Source of the DNA: Candidatus Saccharimonadota bacterium
GTDB lineage: Bacteria; Patescibacteriota; Saccharimonadia; Saccharimonadales; Saccharimonadaceae
DNA: 64,000 bases
NCBI GenBank assembly: GCA_017406985.1
Contig: JAFQXL010000004.1
Span: 185,708 to 249,707 of the forward strand
Direction: 5' to 3'
The position numbers and the translations under genes are program-made. The notes under the pieces were generated by a model that saw nothing but the letters and a program-made list of their open reading frames with translations, made no database searches and was not told the origin of the DNA. This document shows, piece by piece, positions 35,820-44,839 of this stretch. Each line of letters starts with the position of its first letter. Positions within the stretch are counted from its first letter, which is position 1.

Positions 35820-36875
35820 TTAAAGAGATGTGACAATACTTTTAATTTGGCGCTTTGTAAGGGTTCCGGCAGAAGCATTCAATTTATAGAGGACGCCATC
35901 TTTAATCCAAGCCGCATTACTATGGCTAATATAGACAGTAACTCCGCTTTCGGTCGCGGCTTCATAATCTTTACCGAAAGCACCTTTAATATAATTCGTA
36001 ATTAAAGCGTTCGAGTCCCAAGAGGTTTTTTCTTCCGAGAGAGTAAAACCAGTATCATTCGGACCGACAAATTCGATAATAACGCTTTCATTATCGGTAT
36101 AAACGCCAGAAAGGTTAAAGTCGCGCGGAGTATAGCTCGGGTATTTAGCTTCGACGCCAGTTTGCGCAGCGGCGACAGAGACAGAGATATTCGGGAGATT
36201 AACTTTTACGAGCATCGCAAGCGCAATCATACAAGCGGCACTAGCGGCGAACGCAAGGATAATTCGCCCAGCGCGATGTTTTTTAATATGTCTTGTCGCT
36301 TTAGCTTCTTTTTTCGCAAGCTTTTTCGCCTGTTTCTTATTTAATTTTTCTAATTTCTCAGCTTTCTTTCCTGTCGCTCCGACCGACATTTCGCTAAGCA
36401 TAACTTTCTTAACGACTTTGTCTTCTTTCTTGTCGACTTTCGGCGCTTTTTTAACTTTAGCTTCAGATTCCATCTCGGCAAGAGCTTTAGCAATTGCGGC
36501 TTCTTTTAGAGCCTGCGACGAGATTTCGGCAACCATCTGGCGATCGCGTTCAGCTTTCTTTTTATCAAGCGCTTCCTGATAAGGGTTTGGCGCCGGCGGT
36601 AAGTCCGGAGTTTCTTCTCTTACCGGTTTTTCTTCAACAGGTTCGATATTTTCGACTGGTTTTTCAATGTTAATATGAGAAATTTTCGGGGGGTTTTCAA
36701 TAGGAGTAGCCTCAACAGGAGCTTCAATCGGGGCTTCTTCGACAATGACAGGAGATTCTTCGATTAAGATTTTCGTCGGACGCTTAACGTAACGACGATT
36801 TAAGGTCGTAGATTTTTCAGGACCACGGTGAGTGGAACTACTATTTATATTGACTTTTATTTCTTGTTTACTCAT
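35820..36875 (-). CDS. Membrane-anchored exported protein, DUF4367-like C-terminus
   Basis: About 200 disordered residues rich in Pro, Glu and Lys precede a basic patch (HIKKHRAG) and one membrane helix near residue 210-225. The exported part of about 125 residues ends WIKDGVLYKLNASAGTLTKRQIKSIVTSL, a pattern resembling DUF4367-type domains; this is tentative. A TTGCAT-18-TATAAT promoter lies about 45 bases upstream and an intrinsic terminator follows, so it appears to be its own unit or the end of the sortase operon. Confidence 0.65.
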   Translation of the reverse strand: MSKQEIKVNINSSSTHRGPEKSTTLNRRYVKRPTKILIEESPVIVEEAPIEAPVEATPIENPPKISHINIEKPVENIEPVEEKPVREETPDLPPAPNPYQEALDKKKAERDRQMVAEISSQALKEAAIAKALAEMESEAKVKKAPKVDKKEDKVVKKVMLSEMSVGATGKKAEKLEKLNKKQAKKLAKKEAKATRHIKKHRAGRIILAFAASAACMIALAMLVKVNLPNISVSVAAAQTGVEAKYPSYTPRDFNLSGVYTDNESVIIEFVGPNDTGFTLSEEKTSWDSNALITNYIKGAFGKDYEAATESGVTVYISHSNAAWIKDGVLYKLNASAGTLTKRQIKSIVTSL

Positions 36876-36918
36876 TTTTCTCTAAAATTTATAGGACCTT
36901 AATAAAAAGCTTATATTT

Positions 36919-36948
36919 ATTATAACCTAAAGCATAATGAAAATGCAA
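36919..36948 (-). promoter_or_regulatory. Promoter of the DUF4367-like gene
   Basis: TTGCAT (36943-36948), 18 bases, TATAAT (36919-36924), with a leader of roughly 37 bases. Confidence 0.6.
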
Positions 36949-36955
36949 GTGCTTT

Positions 36956-38392
36956 TTACAATTTTTCTCTAATTAGTTTATAATATACGACGCCTTCTTC
37001 TTCGAACCGGCCGATATAATAAAAATACTTCTCATTTTCGGTAATTAAAGCGTCAAAAGTATTAACTCCGCGGTCTACGACGAGCGTTCTCACGTTCTCA
37101 CTATCGAAGTCCCAAGCGAGAAATTTTCCACTCGCTTCGTCGACGCGGTAGAGAAGATAGTTATCGAGAAAACGCACGTTTTCGTCGCCATAATCATATT
37201 CGTTCCACTCTTCTAGCTCCGCGTCATAAACTACGACGCGCGAGCTTTCGCGGAAGATAACAAATTCGTTATTTAAAGAAGTTTTTACTTCCGTCGGGAC
37301 AATTCCGAGGTCGTTTTCATTAACTTTTAACATATCGAAGCTCGTCCCAGAACGCGGATAATCGTTCGCGCGATAAGCAAATAAACGCTTATCGACCGTA
37401 TAAATTAAATAGTTCTGACTATTAAACTTCGTAAGCGCGAAGGAGATGGTTTGTCCGGCTTCGACTTCGGCGACTTCTACGGATTTTTCTTCGCCGATAC
37501 GATATATTTTAATTTTTCGTCCCTTTTCGCTATTTTCGAGATAGACGATTTCGTTTTCTCTAAAATTAAAGCTTTCGACTTTTTCAAGTAGAGACGACAC
37601 GGTTTTATTTGAGAAATCGACTCTCGTTATTTTATTTTCAACTAGACCTAAAATTTTTTCTCCAGCGGAGTCTTCGAACTTTGCGTCGGAAATTTTAATA
37701 TTATATTCTTTTGAGAGGTTAATATGTTTATTCTCGTCTTTTAAGTTAATAATTCCCCACTCGTTTGTCGTTTTATTTACGGCGTTAATTAAAATCTTTT
37801 CGCCGTTTTTACTCCATTCAAGATATTTTATTTCAAGATTCAACTCGCCGTTTTCCGAACCGGTAAATAGATTTTTTAAATTTATAGTTTCATATTTAGG
37901 ATTATTATTAAAATCAGTAACTAAAGTCCATTCAATCGTATTTTCTTCGCTATAAATCGCGGCCGTGCGGTCTGGCGAAACGTAGAAAAAGTCTAAACTA
38001 GCAAAAGTTTTTAATTCTTCTTTTTCGCGGTTTTGTTTAACCAACTTCGGATATTCAAGGCGATAGAGCCAGCCCGGAGTAATTTTAATAGTTTTTTCCC
38101 AAGATTCATAACCCTCTTTTTCAAGAACGATTTTATGTTCGCCACCAGTTAACATTTTCGAAGTATTCGAGACTTGAGGATGTTTTTCGTCGTCAATAAA
38201 GACCGTTGCGCCGGTCGGTTTAGTTTTAATCGAAACTAGGCCGTTTTGTTCAACCGTAAAATCTGCGCTAATTCTCCAACCCGCGACGACTGCGACTAAA
38301 ATCGCAACAATTATTACGACCGAAATAGCCATAATTAAATCGACAATTAAGACTTTTATCGTGCGTCGTTTTCTAATCTTTTCAATATCCAT
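36956..38392 (-). CDS. Membrane-anchored PEGA-domain protein with beta-propeller-like exported region
   Basis: After a basic N-terminus and one membrane helix (residues about 13-37) this 478-residue protein has a PEGA domain (GLVSIKTKPTGATVFIDDE, GEHKIVLEKEGYESW), which is typical of surface proteins. The rest has repeating beta strands with YLEWSKNGEKIL and ISFALTKFNSQNYLIYT, suggesting a beta propeller. Function unknown; it may bind other wall proteins. It follows the sortase gene by one base with AGGAAA in front, so it is in the same operon. Confidence 0.75.
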   Translation of the reverse strand: MDIEKIRKRRTIKVLIVDLIMAISVVIIVAILVAVVAGWRISADFTVEQNGLVSIKTKPTGATVFIDDEKHPQVSNTSKMLTGGEHKIVLEKEGYESWEKTIKITPGWLYRLEYPKLVKQNREKEELKTFASLDFFYVSPDRTAAIYSEENTIEWTLVTDFNNNPKYETINLKNLFTGSENGELNLEIKYLEWSKNGEKILINAVNKTTNEWGIINLKDENKHINLSKEYNIKISDAKFEDSAGEKILGLVENKITRVDFSNKTVSSLLEKVESFNFRENEIVYLENSEKGRKIKIYRIGEEKSVEVAEVEAGQTISFALTKFNSQNYLIYTVDKRLFAYRANDYPRSGTSFDMLKVNENDLGIVPTEVKTSLNNEFVIFRESSRVVVYDAELEEWNEYDYGDENVRFLDNYLLYRVDEASGKFLAWDFDSENVRTLVVDRGVNTFDALITENEKYFYYIGRFEEEGVVYYKLIREKL

Positions 38393-38393
38393 A

Positions 38394-39563
38394 TTAATTA
38401 TTTCCTGTCAGCCAGTCCCAAATATTTTCGAAGAAAGATTTTTCATTCTTCGGAAGTTCAGTTTCTTCGACTTCTTTAACTTCTTCGCTCGAACTTGAGG
38501 ATTCATTATTTGTCGCCGGGCTAACTTGTTCCGCTTGGACAAGAAGGCGATAGCGAGACGTTCCGAGCGGCCAACAAGTAATTAAAGTTAAAATCGGCTT
38601 ATCGCCACTATAGGCGAGAGACTGGACATCGTTTGGCTCGACGGTTTTACTACCCGTCATTTTATAAGTATAACGCACTTTATTATAATCTATATAAATT
38701 AAGTCTCCCTCGACGAGTCGCTCAAGTCCAGAAAAGATAAACTTATATTGGTTTGAGCTATAAATATCGCCGGCGGAATGACCAGTAATAACGGTATTTC
38801 CGATTTGCCCCGGATAGGCGGACGCGCCCGGAACCATAAAATGCGCAACACCGTTCATCATCGCTTGATTTATCGAAGTAGTATCATTAGAGATTCCGAA
38901 GTGGACCGGAACATCGACGTTTAATTTCGGAATCATTAACTTATTCGTATCCGAAACAGCAGTCGAGACGGTCGGATCAATCGCGGAAATGTCGGAGCCG
39001 TCGCTATTTCCTGGCGCAACATAAGCCATAATCGGCGCAAAAATTAAACGGTTATATTGTAAGAATAAAATCAGGAGGACTACAAAAACTCCGGCAAAAA
39101 TCGGAATGAATTTTCGATGTTTTTTCGGAAGCTTAAAACGACTATCGGCTTTTCTTTGGATGTTTTCTCTTAAGGTCGAAGCGATTTTATCGTTATCGGT
39201 CTCCCCCGGATTTAGCGCTTCGGCGTCTAGACGTTCTATATCTTTTTTCGAACGAGCATCTTTTAAGCGTTCCGTTTCGATATAATTTTTAGCTGCTTTC
39301 GAATAATAATCACTATAATATTTCTGATAATAGTTCTGCCAAGCGGAATGATAGCGCTGGAGATCTTGGCTTCCGATATTGATTTGAGAATTTTTATAAG
39401 TTCCGGTTTGATTAGAAGTTTGAGACGGTCCTTGGGGTTGTCTTGCTTCAACATTAAAATTAGAGCTCGAAGAATAACTTTCTAAAACTTTTCTTCGCGC
39501 AATCTCGGCGGCAGTCATTCGCTGACGCTCATCAGAATTAAGCCCACCGGAATTTTCGTCCAT
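38394..39563 (-). CDS. Sortase (class D/E-like transpeptidase)
   Basis: This protein of 389 residues carries 150 cytoplasmic residues (tyrosine- and asparagine-rich), one membrane helix (151-170) and a C-terminal sortase domain. The catalytic histidine is at about residue 262 in VITGHSAGD, the cysteine at 330 in TLITCWP and the arginine near 339. Sortases link proteins with LPxTG-type signals to the wall. Candidate substrates in this window are the VPDTG adhesin (49694-52069) and the LPTSG protein (58644-59030). The unusually long N-terminal region has no known role. The start follows TGA-TATAAT by six bases. Confidence 0.88.
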   Translation of the reverse strand: MDENSGGLNSDERQRMTAAEIARRKVLESYSSSSNFNVEARQPQGPSQTSNQTGTYKNSQINIGSQDLQRYHSAWQNYYQKYYSDYYSKAAKNYIETERLKDARSKKDIERLDAEALNPGETDNDKIASTLRENIQRKADSRFKLPKKHRKFIPIFAGVFVVLLILFLQYNRLIFAPIMAYVAPGNSDGSDISAIDPTVSTAVSDTNKLMIPKLNVDVPVHFGISNDTTSINQAMMNGVAHFMVPGASAYPGQIGNTVITGHSAGDIYSSNQYKFIFSGLERLVEGDLIYIDYNKVRYTYKMTGSKTVEPNDVQSLAYSGDKPILTLITCWPLGTSRYRLLVQAEQVSPATNNESSSSSEEVKEVEETELPKNEKSFFENIWDWLTGNN

Positions 39564-39569
39564 ATATTT

Positions 39570-39578
39570 ATTATATCA
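39570..39578 (-). promoter_or_regulatory. Sortase extended -10 (TGA-TATAAT), leaderless type
   Basis: The perfect TATAAT ends six bases before the ATG at 39563; it diverges from the tRNA-Leu promoter. Confidence 0.65.
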
Positions 39579-39613
39579 TAACGAGATATTTTTCGGATAT
39601 TTTCGGTTTTATA

Positions 39614-39622
39614 TGATAAAAT
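39614..39622 (+). promoter_or_regulatory. tRNA-Leu(CAA) extended -10 (TGA-TAAAAT)
   Basis: The box ends 13 bases before the tRNA. Confidence 0.55.
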
Positions 39623-39635
39623 ATAGTTAAAGGTA

Positions 39636-39721
39636 GGCTGAGTGGCGGAATTGGTATACGCGCTAGACTCAAAATCTGGTGTCCTCTGGACTTATGGGTT
39701 CGAGTCCCATCTCAGCTACCA
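39636..39721 (+). tRNA. tRNA-Leu(CAA)
   Basis: Acceptor GGCTGAG/CTCAGCT with a G-U first pair, D arm as in the other leucine tRNA, anticodon loop CTCAAAA, a long variable arm and encoded CCA. No terminator separates it from the gene that starts 17 bases downstream. Confidence 0.94.
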
Positions 39722-39738
39722 CTAATTAGGAGGTTTAA

Positions 39739-40227
39739 GTGAAAAAACGAGACAAGAGTAAAAATATTCGAAGGAGAAATTTTTTACCAGCGGTGGTGCT
39801 TGGAGTTGGTTTTATCGCCGGAGCGATTTTAATTGGCTTCGGAATTTATAATAACGCTACTTCAGATTATTCCGTAATGGCGATTCGATCTGAAGACGAT
39901 TTAGAAAATGATGTCGATAATAAAATCGAAGAAATAAAGAAGTTGCGTGAAGAGCGTGACGCAGAATATAACACTTCAGCACTATCAGATAAATATTATG
40001 AGATTTCGCGCGGAATTACGACCGCTGAAGGAGAGCTTTCCGACCTTGAGGCGGAGCTTTATAATGTTCAAAACGGCGTCTATAATAGCTTACGCGAACG
40101 AACAATCTCGAGTTCAGTTCCGCTAATCGTAACCGGAATAGCGCTAATAGTTTTTGGCGGCGGGCTTTCCGTTTTCTTAAATAACCGCAGGAAACAAAAT
40201 AAAATTTTATCGATTAGCGAGGCTTAA
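39739..40227 (+). CDS. Small membrane protein with two helices and a coiled coil
   Basis: The 162-residue protein starts with GTG preceded by TTAGGAGG. A helix near residues 15-36, a charged coiled coil (about 50-110, rich in Glu/Lys) and a second helix near 128-148 suggest a hairpin with a large exported loop. I recognise no family. It is likely co-transcribed with the upstream tRNA-Leu and with the P-type ATPase, whose GTG start follows the stop directly. Confidence 0.65.
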   Translation: MKKRDKSKNIRRRNFLPAVVLGVGFIAGAILIGFGIYNNATSDYSVMAIRSEDDLENDVDNKIEEIKKLREERDAEYNTSALSDKYYEISRGITTAEGELSDLEAELYNVQNGVYNSLRERTISSSVPLIVTGIALIVFGGGLSVFLNNRRKQNKILSISEA

Positions 40228-42684
40228 GTGGCGGAGAAAATTCGAGGCTTAAGCTATGAAGAAGTTTTAGAAAGACGACGCGTCGGACTGTCGAACGATA
40301 ACGTAATCGCTCCGAGTAAAACCGTTCGCGAAATTGTCCGTGATAATACAATTACCTATTTTAATATTGTTTTTCTTTTAATCGCGCTAATCTTAGTCGC
40401 GGTCGGTTCTTTTCGCGATTTGACCTTCCTCCCCGTTATTATCGCGAACTCTTTAATCGGGATTATTCAAGAGCTTCGCGCGAAAGCTGTCCTCGATAAA
40501 TTGACCGTTTTAAACGCGCCGAAAGCGCGTGTAGTTCGCGGCGGGAAAAAGTTAGTTGTTCCGGTCGAGAAATTAGTCTTAGACGATATTGTAATTTTTA
40601 AATCCGGCGACCAAATTCCGGCGGACGCAAAAGTTATCTCGGGCGAAGTCGCGGTTAACGAGTCGCTCTTAACCGGCGAAGCGGACGAAATTATGAAACG
40701 CGAAAATGACGATTTATTATCGGGAAGTTTTATCGTTTATGGAGAATGCTATGCTCGGTTAACAAAAGTCGGCGCGGATTCTTATGCGGCGCAGTTAACC
40801 CTAAAAGCACGCGCAATAAAAACTGGCGAACAATCAGAAATTATTAAATCGCTTAACTCATTCGTTAAGCTCGCAGGAATCGCGATTATCCCGATTGGAC
40901 TTTTAATGTTCTTCCAGAGATTTATTATAGGCGGAGTTTCGGTTCAACTCGCGGTTCAAGCGATGGTTGCGGCGATTATCGGAATGATTCCGGAAGGATT
41001 ATTCTTACTCGCGTCGGTAACTTTAGCGCTTTCGGCAATGAGACTTGCGCAGAATAAAGTTCTACTTCACGATATGAAAAGTATTGAAACGCTCGCAAGA
41101 GTCGATGTTTTATGTGTTGATAAAACTGGAACGATTACAGACGATAAAATGGACGTCGTCGAGACGGTTTGGCTCGGAAAAAATTCTAAACAAGAAGAAC
41201 TACTTCCGGCAATGATTGGAGAAGTTGTTGCGAATCTTTCGGCGGATAACGCGACGATGGCGGCTTTAAAACGAGAGTTTAAGCGTTCGAAAGCGTTTCG
41301 CCAAGACGAATATGCCGGACTAGTCGGAACGCTCGGCTTTTCTTCAAAATATAAATATTCCGGAGTTCAGTTTAATAAAGCGGCGTTTATTATTGGCGCG
41401 CCGGATTTTGTAATGAGAGACGAATATAAAACAATTTCGCGCGAAGTTAAAAAATATTCAAAGAAGGGCTATCGCGTTTTAGTTTTCGGGAAATATAATG
41501 GAAAATTAATTTCTGACGCTGACGATATTAGTGAGAAGAAATTAACCGCTTCGGTTTCGCCGCTCGCTTTAATCGTTCTCCAAAATAATATTCGCGAGAC
41601 GGCGCCGGAGACTTTCCGCTATTTCGCGGAACAAGGCGTCGAAGTTAAAGTTATCTCGGGAGATAATCCGGAAACAGTTTCTGAAGTCGCTAAACAGGCG
41701 GGGATTATCGGGGCGGAAAAATTCGTCGATGCGACGAAGCTCGGCTCGGGCGCTAACTTTAAAAAATCGGTACTAGAAAATGTCGTTTTAGGGCGAGTTA
41801 CGCCGAATCAGAAGCGCAGAATCGTTAATATTTTACGCGAAGCCGGAAAGACGGTCGCGATGGTCGGGGACGGAGTTAACGACGTTCTCGCGCTTAAAGA
41901 CGCGGATTGTTCGGTCGCGATGGCGAGCGGCTCGGACGCGGCGGCGCAAGCTTCGCAACTCGTTCTACTCGAATCAGATTTTTCGAAAATGCCGTCGGTT
42001 GTTCGCGAAGGGAGGCGCGTCGTTAATAACCTGCAACGCTCCGGCTCCCTGTTCCTTGTTAAAAATATTTTCTCGTTCTTTATGGCGTTAATATCGGTCT
42101 GTTTTGCGTTTACTTATCCGTTTCTTCCGACTCAAGTTTCGCTCGTAACAATGTTTACGATCGGGATTCCGAGCTTCTTCCTTGCGCAAATTCCGGGAGA
42201 AGGCTTAATTAAGGGCAGCTTTATTAAAAATATTATCTTTAACGCTGCGCCGGCGGCTTTAACAAATCTAGTAATGATTATCGCAACGAATTTTATCGGA
42301 GCGAATATTCTCCACTTAGACCGTCCGGTTCTCTCGACCGTTTGTGTCTTTGTTTGGGGTATTGTCGGGTTAATTTATCTAATCGGGCTTTGTCTACCGT
42401 TTAACAAATGGAAGACGGCGATTGTCGCGACGTGTTTTGCTGGATTTATTATTGCTTCGCTTTTCCTAAAAGGTTTATTCGGACTAGCCGAGAACTTAGA
42501 CGGAAGCGCGATTGGATTATTTATCGGCGCGGCGGCGCTCGCTCCGCTCGTAATGTTCTTAATGGGTAAGTTCTTTAGCTGGTTTATGGACACTTTCTTC
42601 GAAAAATATTTTGCGAAATATTTCGAGAAACTCCCGAGAATTACTAGCCGATTTGAGCGTAAAAAGAAAGTTGTTAGGAAATAA
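40228..42684 (+). CDS. P-type cation-transporting ATPase (CtpE-like)
   Basis: The 818-residue pump has the actuator motif NESLLTGEAD, the phosphorylation site VLCVDKTGTITDDK, the hinge VAMVGDGVNDVLALKDAD and about eight to ten membrane helices. The membrane-4 motif reads IPEGLFLL, as in the CtpE-like group that moves Ca2+ or another divalent cation. No metal-binding CxxC domain is present, which argues against a copper pump. The start codon is GTG with GAGG overlapping the preceding stop. A family 2 glycosyltransferase follows after one base. Confidence 0.88.
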   Translation: MAEKIRGLSYEEVLERRRVGLSNDNVIAPSKTVREIVRDNTITYFNIVFLLIALILVAVGSFRDLTFLPVIIANSLIGIIQELRAKAVLDKLTVLNAPKARVVRGGKKLVVPVEKLVLDDIVIFKSGDQIPADAKVISGEVAVNESLLTGEADEIMKRENDDLLSGSFIVYGECYARLTKVGADSYAAQLTLKARAIKTGEQSEIIKSLNSFVKLAGIAIIPIGLLMFFQRFIIGGVSVQLAVQAMVAAIIGMIPEGLFLLASVTLALSAMRLAQNKVLLHDMKSIETLARVDVLCVDKTGTITDDKMDVVETVWLGKNSKQEELLPAMIGEVVANLSADNATMAALKREFKRSKAFRQDEYAGLVGTLGFSSKYKYSGVQFNKAAFIIGAPDFVMRDEYKTISREVKKYSKKGYRVLVFGKYNGKLISDADDISEKKLTASVSPLALIVLQNNIRETAPETFRYFAEQGVEVKVISGDNPETVSEVAKQAGIIGAEKFVDATKLGSGANFKKSVLENVVLGRVTPNQKRRIVNILREAGKTVAMVGDGVNDVLALKDADCSVAMASGSDAAAQASQLVLLESDFSKMPSVVREGRRVVNNLQRSGSLFLVKNIFSFFMALISVCFAFTYPFLPTQVSLVTMFTIGIPSFFLAQIPGEGLIKGSFIKNIIFNAAPAALTNLVMIIATNFIGANILHLDRPVLSTVCVFVWGIVGLIYLIGLCLPFNKWKTAIVATCFAGFIIASLFLKGLFGLAENLDGSAIGLFIGAAALAPLVMFLMGKFFSWFMDTFFEKYFAKYFEKLPRITSRFERKKKVVRK

Positions 42685-42685
42685 A

Positions 42686-43612
42686 TTGAAACTTTCAATT
42701 ATTATTCCAGTTTATAATGTAGAAAAATATCTTTCTGAATGTTTAGAGTCGATTCTAGTTCAAGATAACTCAGATTTTGAAGTAATCTTAGTCGATAATA
42801 ACTCAACCGATAAATCTCCAGAAATTATAGATAGGGTTAAAAAGAGATATCCGAAAAAGGTTCGATCGTTTCTTTGTTCGAGCTGGGGAGCGAGCGCCGT
42901 TCGAAACTTTGGCGTTTTAAAAGCACGTGGAGAATATATTTGGTTTGTCGATAGCGACGACTGGATAGAAAAAGACGCAATTTCGAAGTTAATCCGGCAC
43001 GCGGAAGAAACTAGAGCGGACGCGATTAATTTTAGCGTTCGACGAGTTTATCCGAACCGCGAAAATATTTTAACTTTTGTTAATACCGATAAACCGGATT
43101 TTAAGAAACGTTATATTATGTATGGATTCCCGCCGTTTCAGAATATCTATCGCCGAGATTTTTGGAATAAACATTTTAGTTTTCCGGAAGGAATAATTCA
43201 CGAGGACATGGCGATTCTCTCTTCTGCTGTGCTTTATTCAGATAATTTTTCTTATATCGACGAAGTTTTATATAATTATCGTCAGCGCTCTGGCTCGGTT
43301 TTACATAAAGCCGGATTCGACGTTCATTCGCTTGATATTTTTAAAGCGCTCGGGATTTTATATGGAAAGTTTAAAGAAGCCGGAAAACTCGAAGAATATT
43401 TTTCGGAACTTGAATATTTCTTTATTTGGAATCTTCTAATCGATTCAGCGAAAGATTTTAATAAAGGTCCAGAAGGTAAAGTCGGAAAAGAACAGACTAG
43501 AGCGACACTAAAAAGGCTCTTTCCTAACTGGTATAGAAACCAGTATCTTCGGAAAAAGCCTTTAAAGTTTAGAATAAACTGTTTACGCGGTTTTCTCGGT
43601 CTTCTCCGCTGA
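42686..43612 (+). CDS. Glycosyltransferase family 2
   Basis: This 308-residue GT-A protein begins KLSIIIPVYNVEKYLSECL and carries the metal-binding DXD in WFVDSDDWIEKDA. It probably adds a sugar to a wall or capsule polymer; the acceptor is unknown. The likely start is TTG at 42686 with AGGAAA upstream, one base after the ATPase stop; an ATG at 42611 would lie deep in the ATPase gene. The last 30 bases overlap the convergent nusA gene. Confidence 0.8.
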   Translation: MKLSIIIPVYNVEKYLSECLESILVQDNSDFEVILVDNNSTDKSPEIIDRVKKRYPKKVRSFLCSSWGASAVRNFGVLKARGEYIWFVDSDDWIEKDAISKLIRHAEETRADAINFSVRRVYPNRENILTFVNTDKPDFKKRYIMYGFPPFQNIYRRDFWNKHFSFPEGIIHEDMAILSSAVLYSDNFSYIDEVLYNYRQRSGSVLHKAGFDVHSLDIFKALGILYGKFKEAGKLEEYFSELEYFFIWNLLIDSAKDFNKGPEGKVGKEQTRATLKRLFPNWYRNQYLRKKPLKFRINCLRGFLGLLR

Positions 43613-44740
43613 ATCCTCTTTAGATTCTTCTTTCGGAGCCTCTTCAGAGCTTTCTTCGATTGCCGAGAGGAGAGAATCTTCAACGTTCGTGCGTTTCTTC
43701 TTCTTTGGCGCTTCGGCAAGCTCGATATCAAGTTCGAAGCCAGTTAATTTCGAAGCGAGACGAACGTTCTGGCCTTGACGACCAATCGCGATAGACTGCT
43801 GATCTTCAGTAACGAAGACTTTAGCGTGTTTTCCGTCGACTTCAACTTTCATAACTTCTGCCGGAGAGATTGCTTCTCTAATATATTCAGAAGCATTATC
43901 GCTCCAGTTAATAATATCGATTTTCTCTTTCTCGCCGATTTCATTCGTAACGGCTTGAACACGGACGCCACGTCCACCGACGAAAGTTCCAACCGGATCA
44001 ATTCCTGGAACGGTCGAGGCAACAGCGATTTTAGTTCTTCGGCCAGCTTCACGAGCAATTGCGCGGATTTCAACGGTTCCGTTTTCGACTTCAGGAACTT
44101 CTTGAATAAAGAGTTGTTTAACGAAGTCCGCCGAGCCACGAGAAAGAATTAACTGGGCGCCGCGGTCGTTTCGCTCAATCTCTTTAACTAAAACTTTAAT
44201 ACGTTCACCGACAGTATAAAATTCGCCGTCGATCTGTTCGCTACGAGGCATAATTCCGTTCGCTTTACCCATGTCGATACGAATAATTTTCGGCTCGACG
44301 CGCGAAATCATTCCAGTAACAATCGTTCCGACTTTATCTTCGAACGCCGCGAGAATCGAATCGCGCTCTGCCTCGCGAAGTCTTTGAACAATAACTTGTT
44401 TAGCGGTCTGGGAAGCGACACGACCGAAGCCAGTAACTTCGATTTTTTCAGAGACGATATCGCCAAGTTTAGCGCCTTTCGCTTCTGCTTCCGGAACTTC
44501 TGTCGCCGGATTATAAGCGAGGCCGTCTTCGATAACTTCGCGGTCGATAAAGACATGGGCCTTACCATTTTGTAGATTTAAAGTCGCGCGAACATTCATG
44601 TCTTTCTCGCCGACTTCTTTACGCCAAGCCGCCGCAATTGCGTTCTGGATTACGTCGAGAACGGTCTCTTCCGGCAAGCTTTTTTCTTCAGCAATGACCT
44701 TTACCATCGCGGTCATAGCTTTTAGATCTAAGTCTTCCAT
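43583..44740 (-). CDS. nusA: Transcription factor NusA
   Basis: NusA binds RNA polymerase and affects pausing, termination and antitermination. The 385-residue protein has the N-terminal polymerase-binding domain (VIQNAIAAAWRKEVGE), an S1 domain (VGTIVTGMISRVEPKII) and two KH domains (EVPEVENGTVEIRAIAREAG, QQSIAIGRQGQNVRLAS). An acidic C-terminal tail replaces the extra repeats found in E. coli. AAAGGAG precedes the start. A TTGTAA-17-TATAAT promoter and a leader with a stable hairpin lie upstream. Confidence 0.94.
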   Translation of the reverse strand: MEDLDLKAMTAMVKVIAEEKSLPEETVLDVIQNAIAAAWRKEVGEKDMNVRATLNLQNGKAHVFIDREVIEDGLAYNPATEVPEAEAKGAKLGDIVSEKIEVTGFGRVASQTAKQVIVQRLREAERDSILAAFEDKVGTIVTGMISRVEPKIIRIDMGKANGIMPRSEQIDGEFYTVGERIKVLVKEIERNDRGAQLILSRGSADFVKQLFIQEVPEVENGTVEIRAIAREAGRRTKIAVASTVPGIDPVGTFVGGRGVRVQAVTNEIGEKEKIDIINWSDNASEYIREAISPAEVMKVEVDGKHAKVFVTEDQQSIAIGRQGQNVRLASKLTGFELDIELAEAPKKKKRTNVEDSLLSAIEESSEEAPKEESKEDSAEKTEKTA

Positions 44741-44763
44741 TATAACTCCTTTATTTTAATTTA

Positions 44764-44793
44764 AATTATCCGGCCATTTCTGGTCGGATAATT
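44764..44793 (-). promoter_or_regulatory. Hairpin in the nusA leader
   Basis: AATTATCCG pairs with CGGATAATT, with a further CCA/TGG pair inside. It lies between the nusA -10 box and ribosome binding site, so it belongs to the nusA leader; it could also serve as the gatB terminator for transcripts reading through. Confidence 0.5.
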
Positions 44794-44805
44794 AAGTATG
44801 TTTTT

Positions 44806-44834
44806 ATTATAGCAGAGTTTCTCGTTTTTTACAA
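44806..44834 (-). promoter_or_regulatory. nusA promoter
   Basis: TTGTAA (44829-44834), 17 bases, TATAAT (44806-44811). The -35 box lies five bases after the gatB stop codon. Confidence 0.65.
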
Positions 44835-44839
44835 TATAT

